The notes under the pieces were generated by a model. It was not told the origin of the DNA, made no database searches, and worked only from the letters and a program-made list of their open reading frames with translations. Made by a program: the position numbers and the translations under genes. Below are positions 34,064 through 44,163 of a stretch of DNA of 64,000 nucleotides, one piece after another (the stretch's first letter is position 1; every line of letters begins with the position of its first letter). Source of the DNA: Leptospira biflexa (GTDB lineage Bacteria; Spirochaetota; Spirochaetia; Treponematales; Rectinemataceae); assembly GCA_020721875.1 (NCBI GenBank), contig DYLX01000003.1, forward strand, positions 76,510 through 140,509. The letters are read 5' to 3'.

Positions 34064-35689
34064 ATGCTTAAGAATATGAAAATGCGTGCAAAACTAATCA
34101 TGGGCTTTGGTTTTGTCATTCTGGCAATGATTGGGCTTGCGGTATATTCCTTTTCGGAACAATCAGCAATAAATAGGCAGCTGGATGATATTATCAATAC
34201 TCATTTTGCAACGTTGACCATGGTCAACGAAATCAATGTTGCGCATGCACACCTTTCGCAGAGTATGAGCGATTATATCGTTGCAAGCGCTGCCTCTGAA
34301 GTTGAAAAAATCTATCAGTCGATGCAAACCAATATAGAGTTAATACAGGCAAATATCACAAAACTACAGACCATCAACAATGATTCGGATACTCTAAAGC
34401 TTCTTGCCAATCTTAATACTTCGTTTACTCAATGGCTTTTCATCCATAATGAAGAAGTCAACTTAAAAAATGCAAAGAAGCAAAAAGAGCTGATCAACTC
34501 CTTTAACAAAGAAGGCAAAGAGTCATTAGCACTTGTAGCGCAGAATATTGCGGATCTAGCTGAATCCACAAAAAAACAAGCTGATTTAGCATACCAAAAT
34601 GCCCTTGCAATGCAAAAATCCGCTGCAACTATCACAATTATTCTGAATATATTTGCCATAGTGGTTGCAGTTTTATTCGCCTTTGTAATCGGAGAAAATA
34701 TTGTCCGTCCGATACAGCAACTTGTTGCAAACCTCAAAGAAGTAGCCAATGGAAATTTGCAAAAGCGCAGTATCGATGATACGCGCAAAGACGAAATCGG
34801 CATGCTGATAAAAGCATTTGAGTCGTTCCTTAGCCGATTTAGAGAGCAAATTGCTGAAGTGAATGCAATGGTGTTGCATCTTGCCTCTTCTGCAAATGAA
34901 ATGTCTGCAACAAGCGCCCAACTCGGCGCTTCAGCGAGTGAAACTGCTGCCTCTGTCATGGAAACTGCTACTACTACCGAAGAAATACGCCAGGTTGCAC
35001 AAACGACAAAAGACCTTGCAGGCACTGTCACAGAATCATCTGACCAAAGTTATGCGCTCAGCAAAGAAAGCATGACTGCTATTGTCCAGATGGGCGAAAA
35101 TGTACAGAAAATCAAACATCAAATGGATAATATTTCCCAAAGCCTTTTGAATTTGAGCGAACAAAGCCAGATGATTGCGGAGATTATTACTGCTGTCGAT
35201 GAAATTGCCGAACAGTCCAATTTGCTGGCAGTCAATGCGGCCATCGAAGCGGCAAAAGCTGGTGAACAGGGGAAAGGCTTTGCAGTCGTCGCTCAGGAAG
35301 TCAAATCGCTTGCTGATCAATCGAAGCAGTCTACTCGTCAGGTGCGCAAAATCCTTTCGGACATTCAAAAAGCAACATCTGGGGCTCTTATGGCAGTTGA
35401 ACAAGGCAACAAAGAAATGCGGCAAGGTGCAGAAAGCATGAACCAGGTTGACGCAGCAATGCATGCAATTGCAGATTCTCTCTCGAAGAGCGCGCAACTA
35501 GTGCAGCAAATTGCGTATGCTGTCGAACAGCAATTCACTGGTATAGATCAAATCAATTCTGCAATGAGCAATGTTAAGACAGCAAGTGCACAGAATGCAG
35601 ATGCCGCCCGAAACCTTGAACAAGCTGCTGCATCTGTCAGCAATTCAGGTAACAAGCTCAAAACGTTTATTGAAGTATATAAGTTGTAG
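34064..35689 (+). CDS. Methyl-accepting chemotaxis receptor (WspA-like)
   Basis: A 541-residue transmembrane receptor. Membrane segments lie at about 12-31 and 187-209, with an extracytoplasmic four-helix-type sensor region between them (33-185). A HAMP linker (about 211-265) is followed by a long cytoplasmic coiled coil whose tip, [19 protein letters not shown] (about 385-403), binds CheW and CheA. There is no C-terminal pentapeptide tether for CheR. GC is low, for example about one third in 34441-34500. In Wsp systems the receptor gene is usually first; here it is fourth. Confidence 0.94.
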   Translation: MLKNMKMRAKLIMGFGFVILAMIGLAVYSFSEQSAINRQLDDIINTHFATLTMVNEINVAHAHLSQSMSDYIVASAASEVEKIYQSMQTNIELIQANITKLQTINNDSDTLKLLANLNTSFTQWLFIHNEEVNLKNAKKQKELINSFNKEGKESLALVAQNIADLAESTKKQADLAYQNALAMQKSAATITIILNIFAIVVAVLFAFVIGENIVRPIQQLVANLKEVANGNLQKRSIDDTRKDEIGMLIKAFESFLSRFREQIAEVNAMVLHLASSANEMSATSAQLGASASETAASVMETATTTEEIRQVAQTTKDLAGTVTESSDQSYALSKESMTAIVQMGENVQKIKHQMDNISQSLLNLSEQSQMIAEIITAVDEIAEQSNLLAVNAAIEAAKAGEQGKGFAVVAQEVKSLADQSKQSTRQVRKILSDIQKATSGALMAVEQGNKEMRQGAESMNQVDAAMHAIADSLSKSAQLVQQIAYAVEQQFTGIDQINSAMSNVKTASAQNADAARNLEQAAASVSNSGNKLKTFIEVYKL

Positions 35690-35721
35690 CACCTCCATTG
35701 CAGTGTGCCCGGAGAAACGGC

Positions 35722-38010
35722 ATGTTGAACCAAGAAGAGTTCCTGAAACAGCTCCGTGAAGCCTTTGCTATTGAATCGAAAGAGCATATCCAGACTATTG
35801 CTTCTGCCCTGCTTGCGTTTGAAGAAACCCAGGGAAAACCGGACCAGGAGCTCATTGAAACTACCTACCGTGCGGTGCACAGCCTCAAAGGAGCCGCCCG
35901 CGCAGTTGACTTGAAAGATATTGAGTATATTTGCCATTCGATAGAAAGCGTATTCCAGGCACTCAAGCGTTCAGAACTGCGCATCAATTCCCAATTGCTC
36001 GATATGCTCCATGAAGCATTGCACCTGATTGAACTGATTCTTGCAAATTCTGCGGTTCCTGCACCGGAAATCAGCTCAATCTGCGAAAGACTCGATCAGC
36101 AAGTTAAAAATGGCAATGCAAATCTCAATCCGCCACCGAAATCGCCTTTTGCTGCAGAATCTCCAGGTGCACCATCATCGCCGCCTTCACAGGCTATGGT
36201 TGAGTCTTTGCCACCATCAGCACCAGCTTCGCCACCATTGCAGCCTTCTAAGCCAGCAACGCCGCCGCCTTCACCATTGTCTGTCCAAACCGCTAGTCCT
36301 TCCAGCAAAGCAGAAACAAAACCATCTATCCCTAGCACTATCCGTATTCAGGCAGAACGACTCGACGTACTCCTAAGAAAATCAGAAAACCTAATAGCAA
36401 TAAAACAGCTCCATGCGCAGATACAAGGGCAGCTCAAAAATGCGCTTTCGATGCTGAGCGAAGCTTCTTCTGATCTTCAAGCAAGAAAAGAATCCATTAG
36501 CATTGTAAGTACAATTATCAATCGACTCGCCTCAGAATCGATCCACATTTCTTCCTTAATCGACAGCTTGATCGAAGAAACGCAATCTGTACTTATGCTG
36601 CCTTGCTCTGTTCTATTCGATACCTTTCCAATCAGTGCACATGATATTGCAAAAAGTTTGGGCAAAGAGGTAAGCCTTGAAATTTCTGGTCAATCCATTG
36701 AGCTCGAAAAACGAATCCTCGAAAAACTAAAAGATCCGCTCATGCATATTCTTCGAAATGCGATCGACCATGGGATAGAATCTCCTAATGAAAGAGAAGC
36801 GCAAGGAAAACCTAGGCGTGGGAAAATCACCATACGTGTCGCTCATCTTGATTCCCACAATATAGAAATCATCATTGCAGATGATGGAAAGGGCATTGAT
36901 CCGGAAACAATACGAAGTACCGCAATTGCTAAGAACATACTCCAAGAATCTGAAGCACAAAAAAAGCAACCTGAAGAATTATTTAGCCTTCTATTCGAGT
37001 CTGGATTCTCTACAAGCAAGATAATTACCGATCTTTCTGGCAGAGGGCTTGGCATGGCAATCGTCAAAGAGGCACTCGATGACCTTGAAGGATCTGTGCA
37101 TATCGAATCAGTGCTAGGGAAAGGGACTTCATTCCATCTTATTATTCCCTATACCAAAGCCTCATTTAAGGGAAATGTAATCCGTGTCGGCAAACAAAGT
37201 TTTGTCCTACCCTCTTCTGCGCTCGAGAAAGGAATCCGTATCCGCCAGGATGCCATTACTGCGTCTGGAACCACAAACACAATTGAATATCAAAATCAGC
37301 CAATAGGCATTGTGCATCTGGGAGACATACTGGGGATATCACGCACCCTAGAAACCGAAATGTCTGACCATGTGCTGGCAGTCATCTGCAGAGCCCAAGA
37401 TAGAGTAAGCGCCTTCATTATCGATGAGATACTGGGGGAGCAAGATGTCCTTATAAAACCACTGGGAACCCTTCTCCAAAAGGTACGTGGGATATATGGG
37501 GCAACGATAGGTCCGAACGACGAAGTCATCCCCATTCTCAACATGAAGGAAATCCTCGAGATGGCCTTTTCGACATCATCGGGAGCGCGCGGGAATGCTC
37601 TGCCGGGAAAAGCCTCCCAAGCTGAAACGAAAGACAAAACAACGAACGCCAAACGCATTCTCGTCGTCGAAGATTCAATCACCTCGCGCACACTTATCAC
37701 TTCAATTCTTTCGGCCGCTGGCTTTCAGGTGAAAGCGGCTGTCGACGGAATTGAAGGATTTACGCTCCTCAAATCCGAGCCATTCGACCTTGTAGTGAGC
37801 GATGTCGAAATGCCACGCCTTGATGGTTTTGGGCTGACTGAGCGCATCCGTAAGGATCCTGCACTGGCGAATATCCCGGTTATCCTTGTAACCGCACTCG
37901 AATCAAAAGAGCATAAGGAAAAAGGGATTGCGGTCGGAGCAAATGCTTATATTACAAAAAGCAATTTTGCACAAAGCAATTTGCTCGACACTGTGCATCG
38001 ATTCATTTGA
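35722..38010 (+). CDS. Hybrid CheA histidine kinase with receiver domain (WspE-like)
   Basis: A 762-residue hybrid kinase. The HPt domain (about 1-110) carries phospho-accepting His53 (VHSLKGAAR). A Pro/Ser/Ala-rich linker lies at about 138-205. The dimerisation and ATPase domains show HILRNAIDHGIESP (N box), IIADDGKGIDPE and GRGLGMAIVKEAL. A CheW-like P5 domain follows, and the C-terminal receiver (about 648-762) has VVEDS and the phosphoacceptor Asp in VVSDVEMPRLDG. CheA fused to a receiver is the WspE arrangement. The ATG at 35722 follows GGAGAAA. Confidence 0.94.
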   Translation: MLNQEEFLKQLREAFAIESKEHIQTIASALLAFEETQGKPDQELIETTYRAVHSLKGAARAVDLKDIEYICHSIESVFQALKRSELRINSQLLDMLHEALHLIELILANSAVPAPEISSICERLDQQVKNGNANLNPPPKSPFAAESPGAPSSPPSQAMVESLPPSAPASPPLQPSKPATPPPSPLSVQTASPSSKAETKPSIPSTIRIQAERLDVLLRKSENLIAIKQLHAQIQGQLKNALSMLSEASSDLQARKESISIVSTIINRLASESIHISSLIDSLIEETQSVLMLPCSVLFDTFPISAHDIAKSLGKEVSLEISGQSIELEKRILEKLKDPLMHILRNAIDHGIESPNEREAQGKPRRGKITIRVAHLDSHNIEIIIADDGKGIDPETIRSTAIAKNILQESEAQKKQPEELFSLLFESGFSTSKIITDLSGRGLGMAIVKEALDDLEGSVHIESVLGKGTSFHLIIPYTKASFKGNVIRVGKQSFVLPSSALEKGIRIRQDAITASGTTNTIEYQNQPIGIVHLGDILGISRTLETEMSDHVLAVICRAQDRVSAFIIDEILGEQDVLIKPLGTLLQKVRGIYGATIGPNDEVIPILNMKEILEMAFSTSSGARGNALPGKASQAETKDKTTNAKRILVVEDSITSRTLITSILSAAGFQVKAAVDGIEGFTLLKSEPFDLVVSDVEMPRLDGFGLTERIRKDPALANIPVILVTALESKEHKEKGIAVGANAYITKSNFAQSNLLDTVHRFI

Positions 38011-38040
38011 TGATGTAGAATTGCCCAGGCGGGGAAGTAA

Positions 38041-39159
38041 ATGATTAACGTCTTGATTGTTGATGATTCAATCGTTTCTCGTCAGCTTCTCAAATATATT
38101 TTTTATCTGAGCGGGGATATCAATGTCGTTGCAGAGGCAAAGGATGGCAACGAAGCAATCCGCATAATGAATGATAAAAAAGTGCAAAGGCCGGATATTA
38201 TAACTATGGACATCGAAATGCCTGGCATCGATGGCTATGAGACGACAAAGAGAATACTTGAACAGCATGCAATCCCTGTGGTCATTATCAGCAGTACGCT
38301 GCAGTACTATTCCGCAGAAAAGGCATTCCGTGCCATGCAGGCAGGCGCAGTCTCAGCAGTAGGCAAGCCGCCCGGTCTCGGTTCGCCGGATTTCTACAAG
38401 CATGCGAGAGAACTGATCGATCTCATTAAAAAATCTGCTTCATTAAAGGTCAATCGCAGAAACTCAACAAAATACCAGACCCAAACCGTTGAGAAGCCCC
38501 TCCCTCCGATCGAAAAAAAGAATGCTCAACAAGCAACAGAGGAAATAAGGAATTGGATACAGACCCACCAGCCTTCTATTATCGTAATCGGAGCCTCAAC
38601 AGGAGGCCCGCCTGCAATTCAATCTATACTTGCCCGTCTGCCAGCTGATTTTTGTATTCCGATTGTTATTGTGCAGCATATTGCTTCAGGACTTGTGAAC
38701 AATTTCGCCGAATGGCTGGACAAAACCTGTCCACTTCACTGCAAGCTCGCTGAGGATGGCGAAAAACTCAAACCAGAAACTGCATATATTGCCCCGAACG
38801 ATATTCATACTACCGTGAGCTGGCCAGATTTGCTGCGTTTTAAATTGCCAAGCCCAGGGGAAATCATTGTTCCTTCGGTGGAAATGCTGTTCCATTCAGC
38901 GGCTGAACAGTATGGTGCCCGGACGGTCGGCATTCTCCTCACTGGCATGGGCCGGGATGGTTCCAAAGGCCTTCTCGAACTTAGACGAGCCGGCGCGCTC
39001 ACACTAGCCCAGGACAGAGAAAGCTCGGTCGTCTATGGCATGCCGGGCGAAGCGGAAAAACTTGAAGCTGCCTTTTGCCATGCGCCTCCCGAATCGATAG
39101 CGGAAGTGCTTCTTGAAATATATAATGCAGCCCATAAGGAAAAGGAGCGGACACAATGA
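38041..39159 (+). CDS. cheB: CheB-type methylesterase response regulator (WspF-like)
   Basis: A 372-residue protein with an N-terminal receiver (IVDDSIVSR; phosphoacceptor Asp in TMDIEMPGIDG, about residue 58) and a C-terminal methylesterase with the Ser of IGASTGGPPA, the His of VQHIASG and the Asp-containing LTGMGRDGSKG motif. It opposes the CheR-TPR protein in receptor adaptation. It ends with a four-base overlap with the diguanylate cyclase gene. Confidence 0.95.
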   Translation: MINVLIVDDSIVSRQLLKYIFYLSGDINVVAEAKDGNEAIRIMNDKKVQRPDIITMDIEMPGIDGYETTKRILEQHAIPVVIISSTLQYYSAEKAFRAMQAGAVSAVGKPPGLGSPDFYKHARELIDLIKKSASLKVNRRNSTKYQTQTVEKPLPPIEKKNAQQATEEIRNWIQTHQPSIIVIGASTGGPPAIQSILARLPADFCIPIVIVQHIASGLVNNFAEWLDKTCPLHCKLAEDGEKLKPETAYIAPNDIHTTVSWPDLLRFKLPSPGEIIVPSVEMLFHSAAEQYGARTVGILLTGMGRDGSKGLLELRRAGALTLAQDRESSVVYGMPGEAEKLEAAFCHAPPESIAEVLLEIYNAAHKEKERTQ

Positions 39160-40511
39160 GCAGTATTCGGATCTTGCTGGTGGAAGATAGTATCACTCAA
39201 GCGATGCGCCTTAGGTATGTGCTTGAAACTGAAGGCTTCGATGTGGATGTGGCATCAAATGGCGAAGATGCGCTCACTTTTCTTGAAAATAACACTCCTG
39301 ACCTCATTATCAGCGATGTCATGATGCCCAAAATGAATGGTTATGAGCTCTGCCGAAAAATTCGCGAAAATCCTAAGCACAAAGAAACGCCTATTATGCT
39401 GGTGACAACACTGTCAGATCCGACTGACGTTATCCGCGCGCTCGAAGCGGGAGCAGATAACTTCACTACAAAACCATATAACGAACAGGCACTCATTTCT
39501 CGCATTAGGTATATTCTCGCTAATGCCGAAATCCGCAAACAACGTGGCTCGGAAATTGGTATCGAAGTGTTTTTTTCTGGCAAGAAATACTTCATCAATT
39601 CCACACGCATCCAGATGATCGATTTTTTGCTTTCGACGTATGAGAGCGCCATTCAAAAAAACCAGGAACTCTTTGTTTCTAATAACAAGCTCAAGGAAGC
39701 GCTCGACAACATTATCACTCTGCAGCGAAACTACCGCCAGCTGCTCGAAACAAACCAGGATGCGATATTTGTCTATGATAAAGATAAAATGGTACGCTAC
39801 GCGAACCCGGCAGCGCATGCCCTGTTCACTCGAGAAAAGAAAGAGCTAATCGGCAACCGCCTTCCTATTGAGGAAGACATCTCGACCCAGAAAGAAATCG
39901 AAATTAAGGATCCATATGGCAATACTGTTTTCCTCGATGTCCGCACCGTGTCGACCGACTGGGATAATGAAACAATGTTCCTGTCGGTTTTGCGCGATAT
40001 CACCGAATCCATACAGCTCCGTAAGGAGCTCGAGCAAATCAGCCTGACGGATGACCTGACGGGCTTATATAACCGACGAGGTTTTAAGATTCTTTCTGAA
40101 CGGATGGCGAAACTAGCACGCCGCTTGCAAGCAAATATGTTCATCCTCTTTGGCGACATGGACGGACTTAAGTCGATTAACGACACCCTTGGCCATCTTG
40201 AGGGTGACAACGCCATTCGTACTATGGCGAGCATTTTCAAAAAAGCGTTCCGGGAATCGGATCTTGTTGCGCGCATGGGCGGAGATGAGTTTGCGGTAAT
40301 TGGACTCATTAACGAGAATTTTGTGCCCGACCGTCTCATCGAGCAGATGAATGAACTGATAGGCAGCTTCAATGCAAAAGGCGAAGCCAAATTCAGACTC
40401 GCTGTAAGCATAGGGATCGAACAGATTGCCTACGATTCGCAGATTTCGATCGAAGAGATGCTCAATGCAGCGGATGCAAAAATGTACAAAGAAAAAGTAA
40501 AGAAGAGGTAG
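39156..40511 (+). CDS. Response-regulator diguanylate cyclase, REC-PAS-GGDEF (WspR-like output)
   Basis: A 451-residue output protein. The receiver (about 1-120) has LVEDS and the phosphoacceptor Asp in IISDVMMPKMNG. A PAS domain (about 190-290) follows, then a GGDEF domain (about 305-451) with DDLTGLYNRRGF, the intact active site MGGDEFAVIG and an RESD inhibitory-site motif five residues before it. It should make cyclic di-GMP when phosphorylated by the upstream hybrid CheA and be feedback-inhibited by product. WspR of Pseudomonas lacks the PAS domain. The start overlaps the cheB stop. Confidence 0.95.
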   Translation: MSSIRILLVEDSITQAMRLRYVLETEGFDVDVASNGEDALTFLENNTPDLIISDVMMPKMNGYELCRKIRENPKHKETPIMLVTTLSDPTDVIRALEAGADNFTTKPYNEQALISRIRYILANAEIRKQRGSEIGIEVFFSGKKYFINSTRIQMIDFLLSTYESAIQKNQELFVSNNKLKEALDNIITLQRNYRQLLETNQDAIFVYDKDKMVRYANPAAHALFTREKKELIGNRLPIEEDISTQKEIEIKDPYGNTVFLDVRTVSTDWDNETMFLSVLRDITESIQLRKELEQISLTDDLTGLYNRRGFKILSERMAKLARRLQANMFILFGDMDGLKSINDTLGHLEGDNAIRTMASIFKKAFRESDLVARMGGDEFAVIGLINENFVPDRLIEQMNELIGSFNAKGEAKFRLAVSIGIEQIAYDSQISIEEMLNAADAKMYKEKVKKR

Positions 40512-40574
40512 CTCCTTAGTGTTTCCAACCTTGTGCGTATCGAAAGGCCTCGCAGAGTGAGAGAAGGGGCTTGA

Positions 40575-42332
40575 TCAACTTTTGCCTGTTTGTGGTGTTC
40601 TCGAGGAAGGCTGGCTGCTGTCTGTGGTATTTTGTTCCACAGAACCCTCTTTTTTCTTTCCGTACAGAAATCGCTTGATCTTCTGTGTCGGAGTCTTTTC
40701 GAAAGGCTCGGAGTGCATCTTTACGCGCTGAATCCGTGAAAAGCCTGCGAGTTTGGAGTTTGTCTCCTTTCGTATGCGTTCGAGAAGGTGCTCAATCGTC
40801 TTCTCGGCATCGCTCATCGCATGACTCACGGTTCCTGCCACGGACTTTTCGGCGTTCGCAATAGCCTGCCCAACCCGCGAGCTTAGATCGCCCGCCGCGT
40901 CGATGCCATCTTGGATGCGTGCTTCAAGGTTTTCAAGTACCTCGCTCTTGAGATAGACGAGGGCGGTGAGCCCCTCCTCATCCTCGACCACGAGCGATTC
41001 GGCGATTTCGGGAACCTGGTTGAGTATCGACTCTATCTCTTCGGGGTAGATGTTCTCGCCCGAGGCACCGAGGATCATCGTCTTTGAGCGGCCACGGATG
41101 AAGAGGCGCCCTTTCGCGTCGAAATAACCAAGGTCTCCCGTGCGGAACCAGCCATCGTCGGTAAAAGTTTCGCGCGTACGAGCTTCGTCGCGCCAGTAGC
41201 CTTTGTAGATATTAGGACCTTGCGCTTGAATTTCGCCCTCCCCTGTCTCAGGGTTGGGATCGGCGATGCGCAGCTGCACACCCTTGAGGGCTGGACCGGT
41301 GGAGCGAAGGTGTGTTGTGCGGGGACCGCAGCCTGCGAGGAGCGGCGCAGTTTCGGTCAGGCCATAGCCGATCGCATAGGGGAAACGCGCCCGCTTGAGG
41401 AACTCCTCGACATCGGCTGCGAGCGGGGCACCTCCCACACCGAAAAACCGCAGGCGCCCACCGAAGGTCTTTTTCAGTTTTATTCCAGCAAAGAGAATGA
41501 GGAGCGGTTTGAAAAGCGGGCTCTGGTAGAGTTTCATACCATCGAGGGTCGGCTTGATGCTGCTGCGGTAAATCTTCTCAATGACGAGGGGAACCGAGAG
41601 CATGATGGTCGGTCTGACCGCCTGAAGAGCCGGCACAAGCACCGTCGCCGAGGGAGGCCTGTCGAGGTAATGAATGTGCGAGCCTGAGATCAGCGGAATC
41701 ACTGTACCGATCGTGAACTCGTAGGTGTGCGCAAGGGGCAGAATCGAGAGGAGCCTATCGGTGCGATGGAGCGCAATGATAGTTTTGCAGGCCGTCGCGT
41801 TGGAGAGAATATTGCGATGCGTGAGCATGACACCTTTGGAAAGCCCGGTTGTTCCCGAGGTGTACACAATCATGGCGAGATCGTCAGGTTCGACTTCGGG
41901 AAAGTTTACGGGAACCGCGGTGGGATTGTGTAGTTCGTGGAGATCGTAGATTGCGATAGAGTGAGGTAGCTCATTCAATTTGACACGCAGTTTATCGGAA
42001 ACAAAGACGGCGCGCGCTTCAGCGTGTTCGATGATGTTGCAAATTTGCGACGGAATGAAGTCGTTCAGGATGGGAACCACAATGGCGCCGGCCCGCACAA
42101 TGCCGAACCAGGTCATGACCCACTGTGGAGAATTTTCAGCGAGAAGCGCGACTCTGTCGCCCTTCTGTATTCCTTGAGCGACGAGGAATTCCGCGATTCC
42201 CCGACTCATTCGCTCAAAGTCGCGATAGCTGAAAACAGCCCCAGCCACCATGGAGAGCGCGGGCCGCGTGGAAAATTTCGCCGCGCTCAATTCGGGCACT
42301 TCCGACAGCGTGAAATGCTTCAGCGTGATCAT
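40575..42332 (-). CDS. AMP-dependent acyl-CoA synthetase (long-chain fatty acid type)
   Basis: A 585-residue adenylate-forming enzyme. The phosphate loop YTSGTTGLSKG is near 155, the GYGLTETAP motif near 320 and GWFRTGDLGYFD near 390, with the hinge motif that follows and the C-terminal Lys region (TPTQKIKRFLYG). A helical insert of about 65 residues rich in Ala, Glu and Asp lies inside the C-terminal domain (about 475-540). It activates fatty acids to acyl-CoA via acyl-AMP. The gene is convergent with the chemosensory operon and no partner gene is coupled to it. Confidence 0.92.
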   Translation of the reverse strand: MITLKHFTLSEVPELSAAKFSTRPALSMVAGAVFSYRDFERMSRGIAEFLVAQGIQKGDRVALLAENSPQWVMTWFGIVRAGAIVVPILNDFIPSQICNIIEHAEARAVFVSDKLRVKLNELPHSIAIYDLHELHNPTAVPVNFPEVEPDDLAMIVYTSGTTGLSKGVMLTHRNILSNATACKTIIALHRTDRLLSILPLAHTYEFTIGTVIPLISGSHIHYLDRPPSATVLVPALQAVRPTIMLSVPLVIEKIYRSSIKPTLDGMKLYQSPLFKPLLILFAGIKLKKTFGGRLRFFGVGGAPLAADVEEFLKRARFPYAIGYGLTETAPLLAGCGPRTTHLRSTGPALKGVQLRIADPNPETGEGEIQAQGPNIYKGYWRDEARTRETFTDDGWFRTGDLGYFDAKGRLFIRGRSKTMILGASGENIYPEEIESILNQVPEIAESLVVEDEEGLTALVYLKSEVLENLEARIQDGIDAAGDLSSRVGQAIANAEKSVAGTVSHAMSDAEKTIEHLLERIRKETNSKLAGFSRIQRVKMHSEPFEKTPTQKIKRFLYGKKKEGSVEQNTTDSSQPSSRTPQTGKS

Positions 42333-42412
42333 AGGTTACCCTCGCCTCAGTTTGAATGTGCCGAAAGTGTACCCCGAAATTTCAAAACACAATAGAGGGA
42401 GCGATTATCGTC

Positions 42413-42877
42413 CTACACAACTCCCTGCTGCTGAGCGCGCTCAGCTTGACCGAGCTCGAAAGCCTGTTCCGAGATAATACGGTCCTTCACCTCGAGCAGG
42501 GCTTTGACCACATCGCCGATTGATATAATCCCGACGACCTTATTGTTCTCGAGCACGGGAAGGTGCCTGATGCGGTGCTCGGTCATGAGGCTCATGCAGG
42601 ATTCGAGCGTAGTCTCGGGCTGCACGAAAATGACCTTACTGGTCATGATATTTTCAACTGTCTCATTCTCGCAACTGTGACTCTTGATAATCATCTTTCT
42701 CGCCAAATCGCGCTCGGAGAAAATGCCATGTACAATGCCTTGATTGTCCATGACAAGGACCGCGCCGATATTCTTTTCAGCCATAACTTCAAGAGCCTTA
42801 ATGACATTTTCGCTCGGGAGCACACTCACCGCGCCACTGCCCTTCAATTTAAGAATGTCGCCAACGGATCTCGTCAT
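42413..42877 (-). CDS. Tandem CBS-domain protein
   Basis: A 154-residue protein of two CBS motifs (about 15-60 and 80-135: LEVMAEKNIGAVLVMDN and MSLMTEHRIRHLPVLENNKVVGIISIGDVV). Such stand-alone pairs bind adenine nucleotides as energy sensors. No partner is fused. The gene stands alone between the acyl-CoA synthetase and the UspA gene. Confidence 0.93.
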   Translation of the reverse strand: MTRSVGDILKLKGSGAVSVLPSENVIKALEVMAEKNIGAVLVMDNQGIVHGIFSERDLARKMIIKSHSCENETVENIMTSKVIFVQPETTLESCMSLMTEHRIRHLPVLENNKVVGIISIGDVVKALLEVKDRIISEQAFELGQAERAQQQGVV

Positions 42878-43048
42878 ATTTTTCCTCCTATGCTCACGCT
42901 TTTCTTTTCTGAAATGTATAATACTCTAAATTTTCCGAAATTCCAATATATTCATATAATAGAACATGTCTTGAATGTCACTAACTATCACTTAGCAATC
43001 GAGATTTAAGAGTTGAAGGAGGCACATGCCGGTCCGCGCAGTTGTAGA

Positions 43049-43531
43049 TCAAAGTGTCTTGTAGAATTCTTCTCCAAGTGGAGGTTTGATAAAGAATACG
43101 GGGCAACGAGCATTCTTCAATATTTCGTAATTGGCATCCGCTAAGGCGTCGCGGTAAAGAACATCCGCGGGGTTGCCCCCCAAAATGATGGCGTCGGCAC
43201 CGAGTTCAATGGAAAATTTCACAATTTCTCCTGATACCGAGCCTCTACGGATCACCGTCTCGATTGAGAGTTCTTTTTGATGCGCGAGCTCAATACAAAA
43301 GTTCAGATAGCGCTGACCCGAGTTCTCGAGATTGCGCTCGTACTCCTCGCTCTCTTCCGGCACGAAAATTCTGGACAGCGCCAACTGCCTGATGGTCGCG
43401 GTATCGACCACGTAGCATGCGACAATTCTCGTGCCTATGGCTTTCCTCAGTGCCAAGGCATACTTGAAGGCACAGATTGAAGCATCTGAGCCATTGATCG
43501 CCACAAGCACGGTTCCCAGCATTTTCTTCAT
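43049..43531 (-). CDS. Universal stress protein (UspA family) at the end of the V-ATPase operon
   Basis: A 160-residue UspA-fold protein: TVLVAINGSDASICAFKYAL at the N-terminus and LGADAIILGGNPADVLYRD near the end. The usual ATP-binding GxxG-9x-G(S/T) motif is incomplete, so nucleotide binding is uncertain. The ATG at 43531 sits six bases after AGGA; an alternative ATG at 43537 overlaps the ATPase subunit D stop as ATGA. Either way it is coupled to the V-ATPase operon. Confidence 0.88.
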   Translation of the reverse strand: MKKMLGTVLVAINGSDASICAFKYALALRKAIGTRIVACYVVDTATIRQLALSRIFVPEESEEYERNLENSGQRYLNFCIELAHQKELSIETVIRRGSVSGEIVKFSIELGADAIILGGNPADVLYRDALADANYEILKNARCPVFFIKPPLGEEFYKTL

Positions 43532-43533
43532 GA

Positions 43534-44160
43534 TCATTCCTGTTCGGACAACCGCTGTTTCAGCATTTTGACCGCAAACAGCGATTCGCGTTCCCGCTCG
43601 TCGAGCGAAGCATCGATGAACTTCACAATTTCGCGCGAGCGGGGGATCACCATCTTATCCAACGCGTTGACCCGGCGTTGCGTCTTTCGCACTTCGCGCG
43701 CGAGGCGCCACACGATGGACCTCATTCCCGCAGCCGTCGACAGCTTTTGAAGAAGCTCGGTAAACTCTATCACGGTTTCGTCGCAAACGGCAAACGAATT
43801 CATAAAAGAATAGTGAAGAACAGGGGCGCTCGCGTGCACATCGAGCGTCGGTAGGTGCATGCCGCTCACATTGATGAATGAGGCAGCTAGCGTAATATCG
43901 CGCACAGGCAGGGTGGAGATAGACAGCGCGCGCTCGCGCCCGACCGAGAGCAGCATCTTTCGCAGCGCTTCGTAAGCCTCTTCGGTCATCTTCTCGATTT
44001 CGCGCTCGAGGAGCTCGAGGGCATCCATACGCTTCATGAGTTCGATGACAAGGATCTCGCGCTTCTTTTCGAGGAGGTCGTACCCTTGAAGCGCGAGCTG
44101 GAGATTGCGCTTCTCCTTCATAAGGTTGGTCTTGGTCGGCGCGGGCATCGGCTCAGCCAT
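43534..44160 (-). CDS. ntpD: V/A-type ATPase subunit D (central stalk)
   Basis: A 208-residue coiled-coil subunit that forms the rotating shaft of the V1 part. The N-terminal PTKTNLMKEKRNLQLALQGYDLLEKKRE and C-terminal RRVNALDKMVIPRSREIVKFI stretches are conserved in the family. It follows subunit B after three bases, and its stop adjoins the UspA start. Confidence 0.95.
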   Translation of the reverse strand: MAEPMPAPTKTNLMKEKRNLQLALQGYDLLEKKREILVIELMKRMDALELLEREIEKMTEEAYEALRKMLLSVGRERALSISTLPVRDITLAASFINVSGMHLPTLDVHASAPVLHYSFMNSFAVCDETVIEFTELLQKLSTAAGMRSIVWRLAREVRKTQRRVNALDKMVIPRSREIVKFIDASLDERERESLFAVKMLKQRLSEQE

Positions 44161-44163
44161 GGC

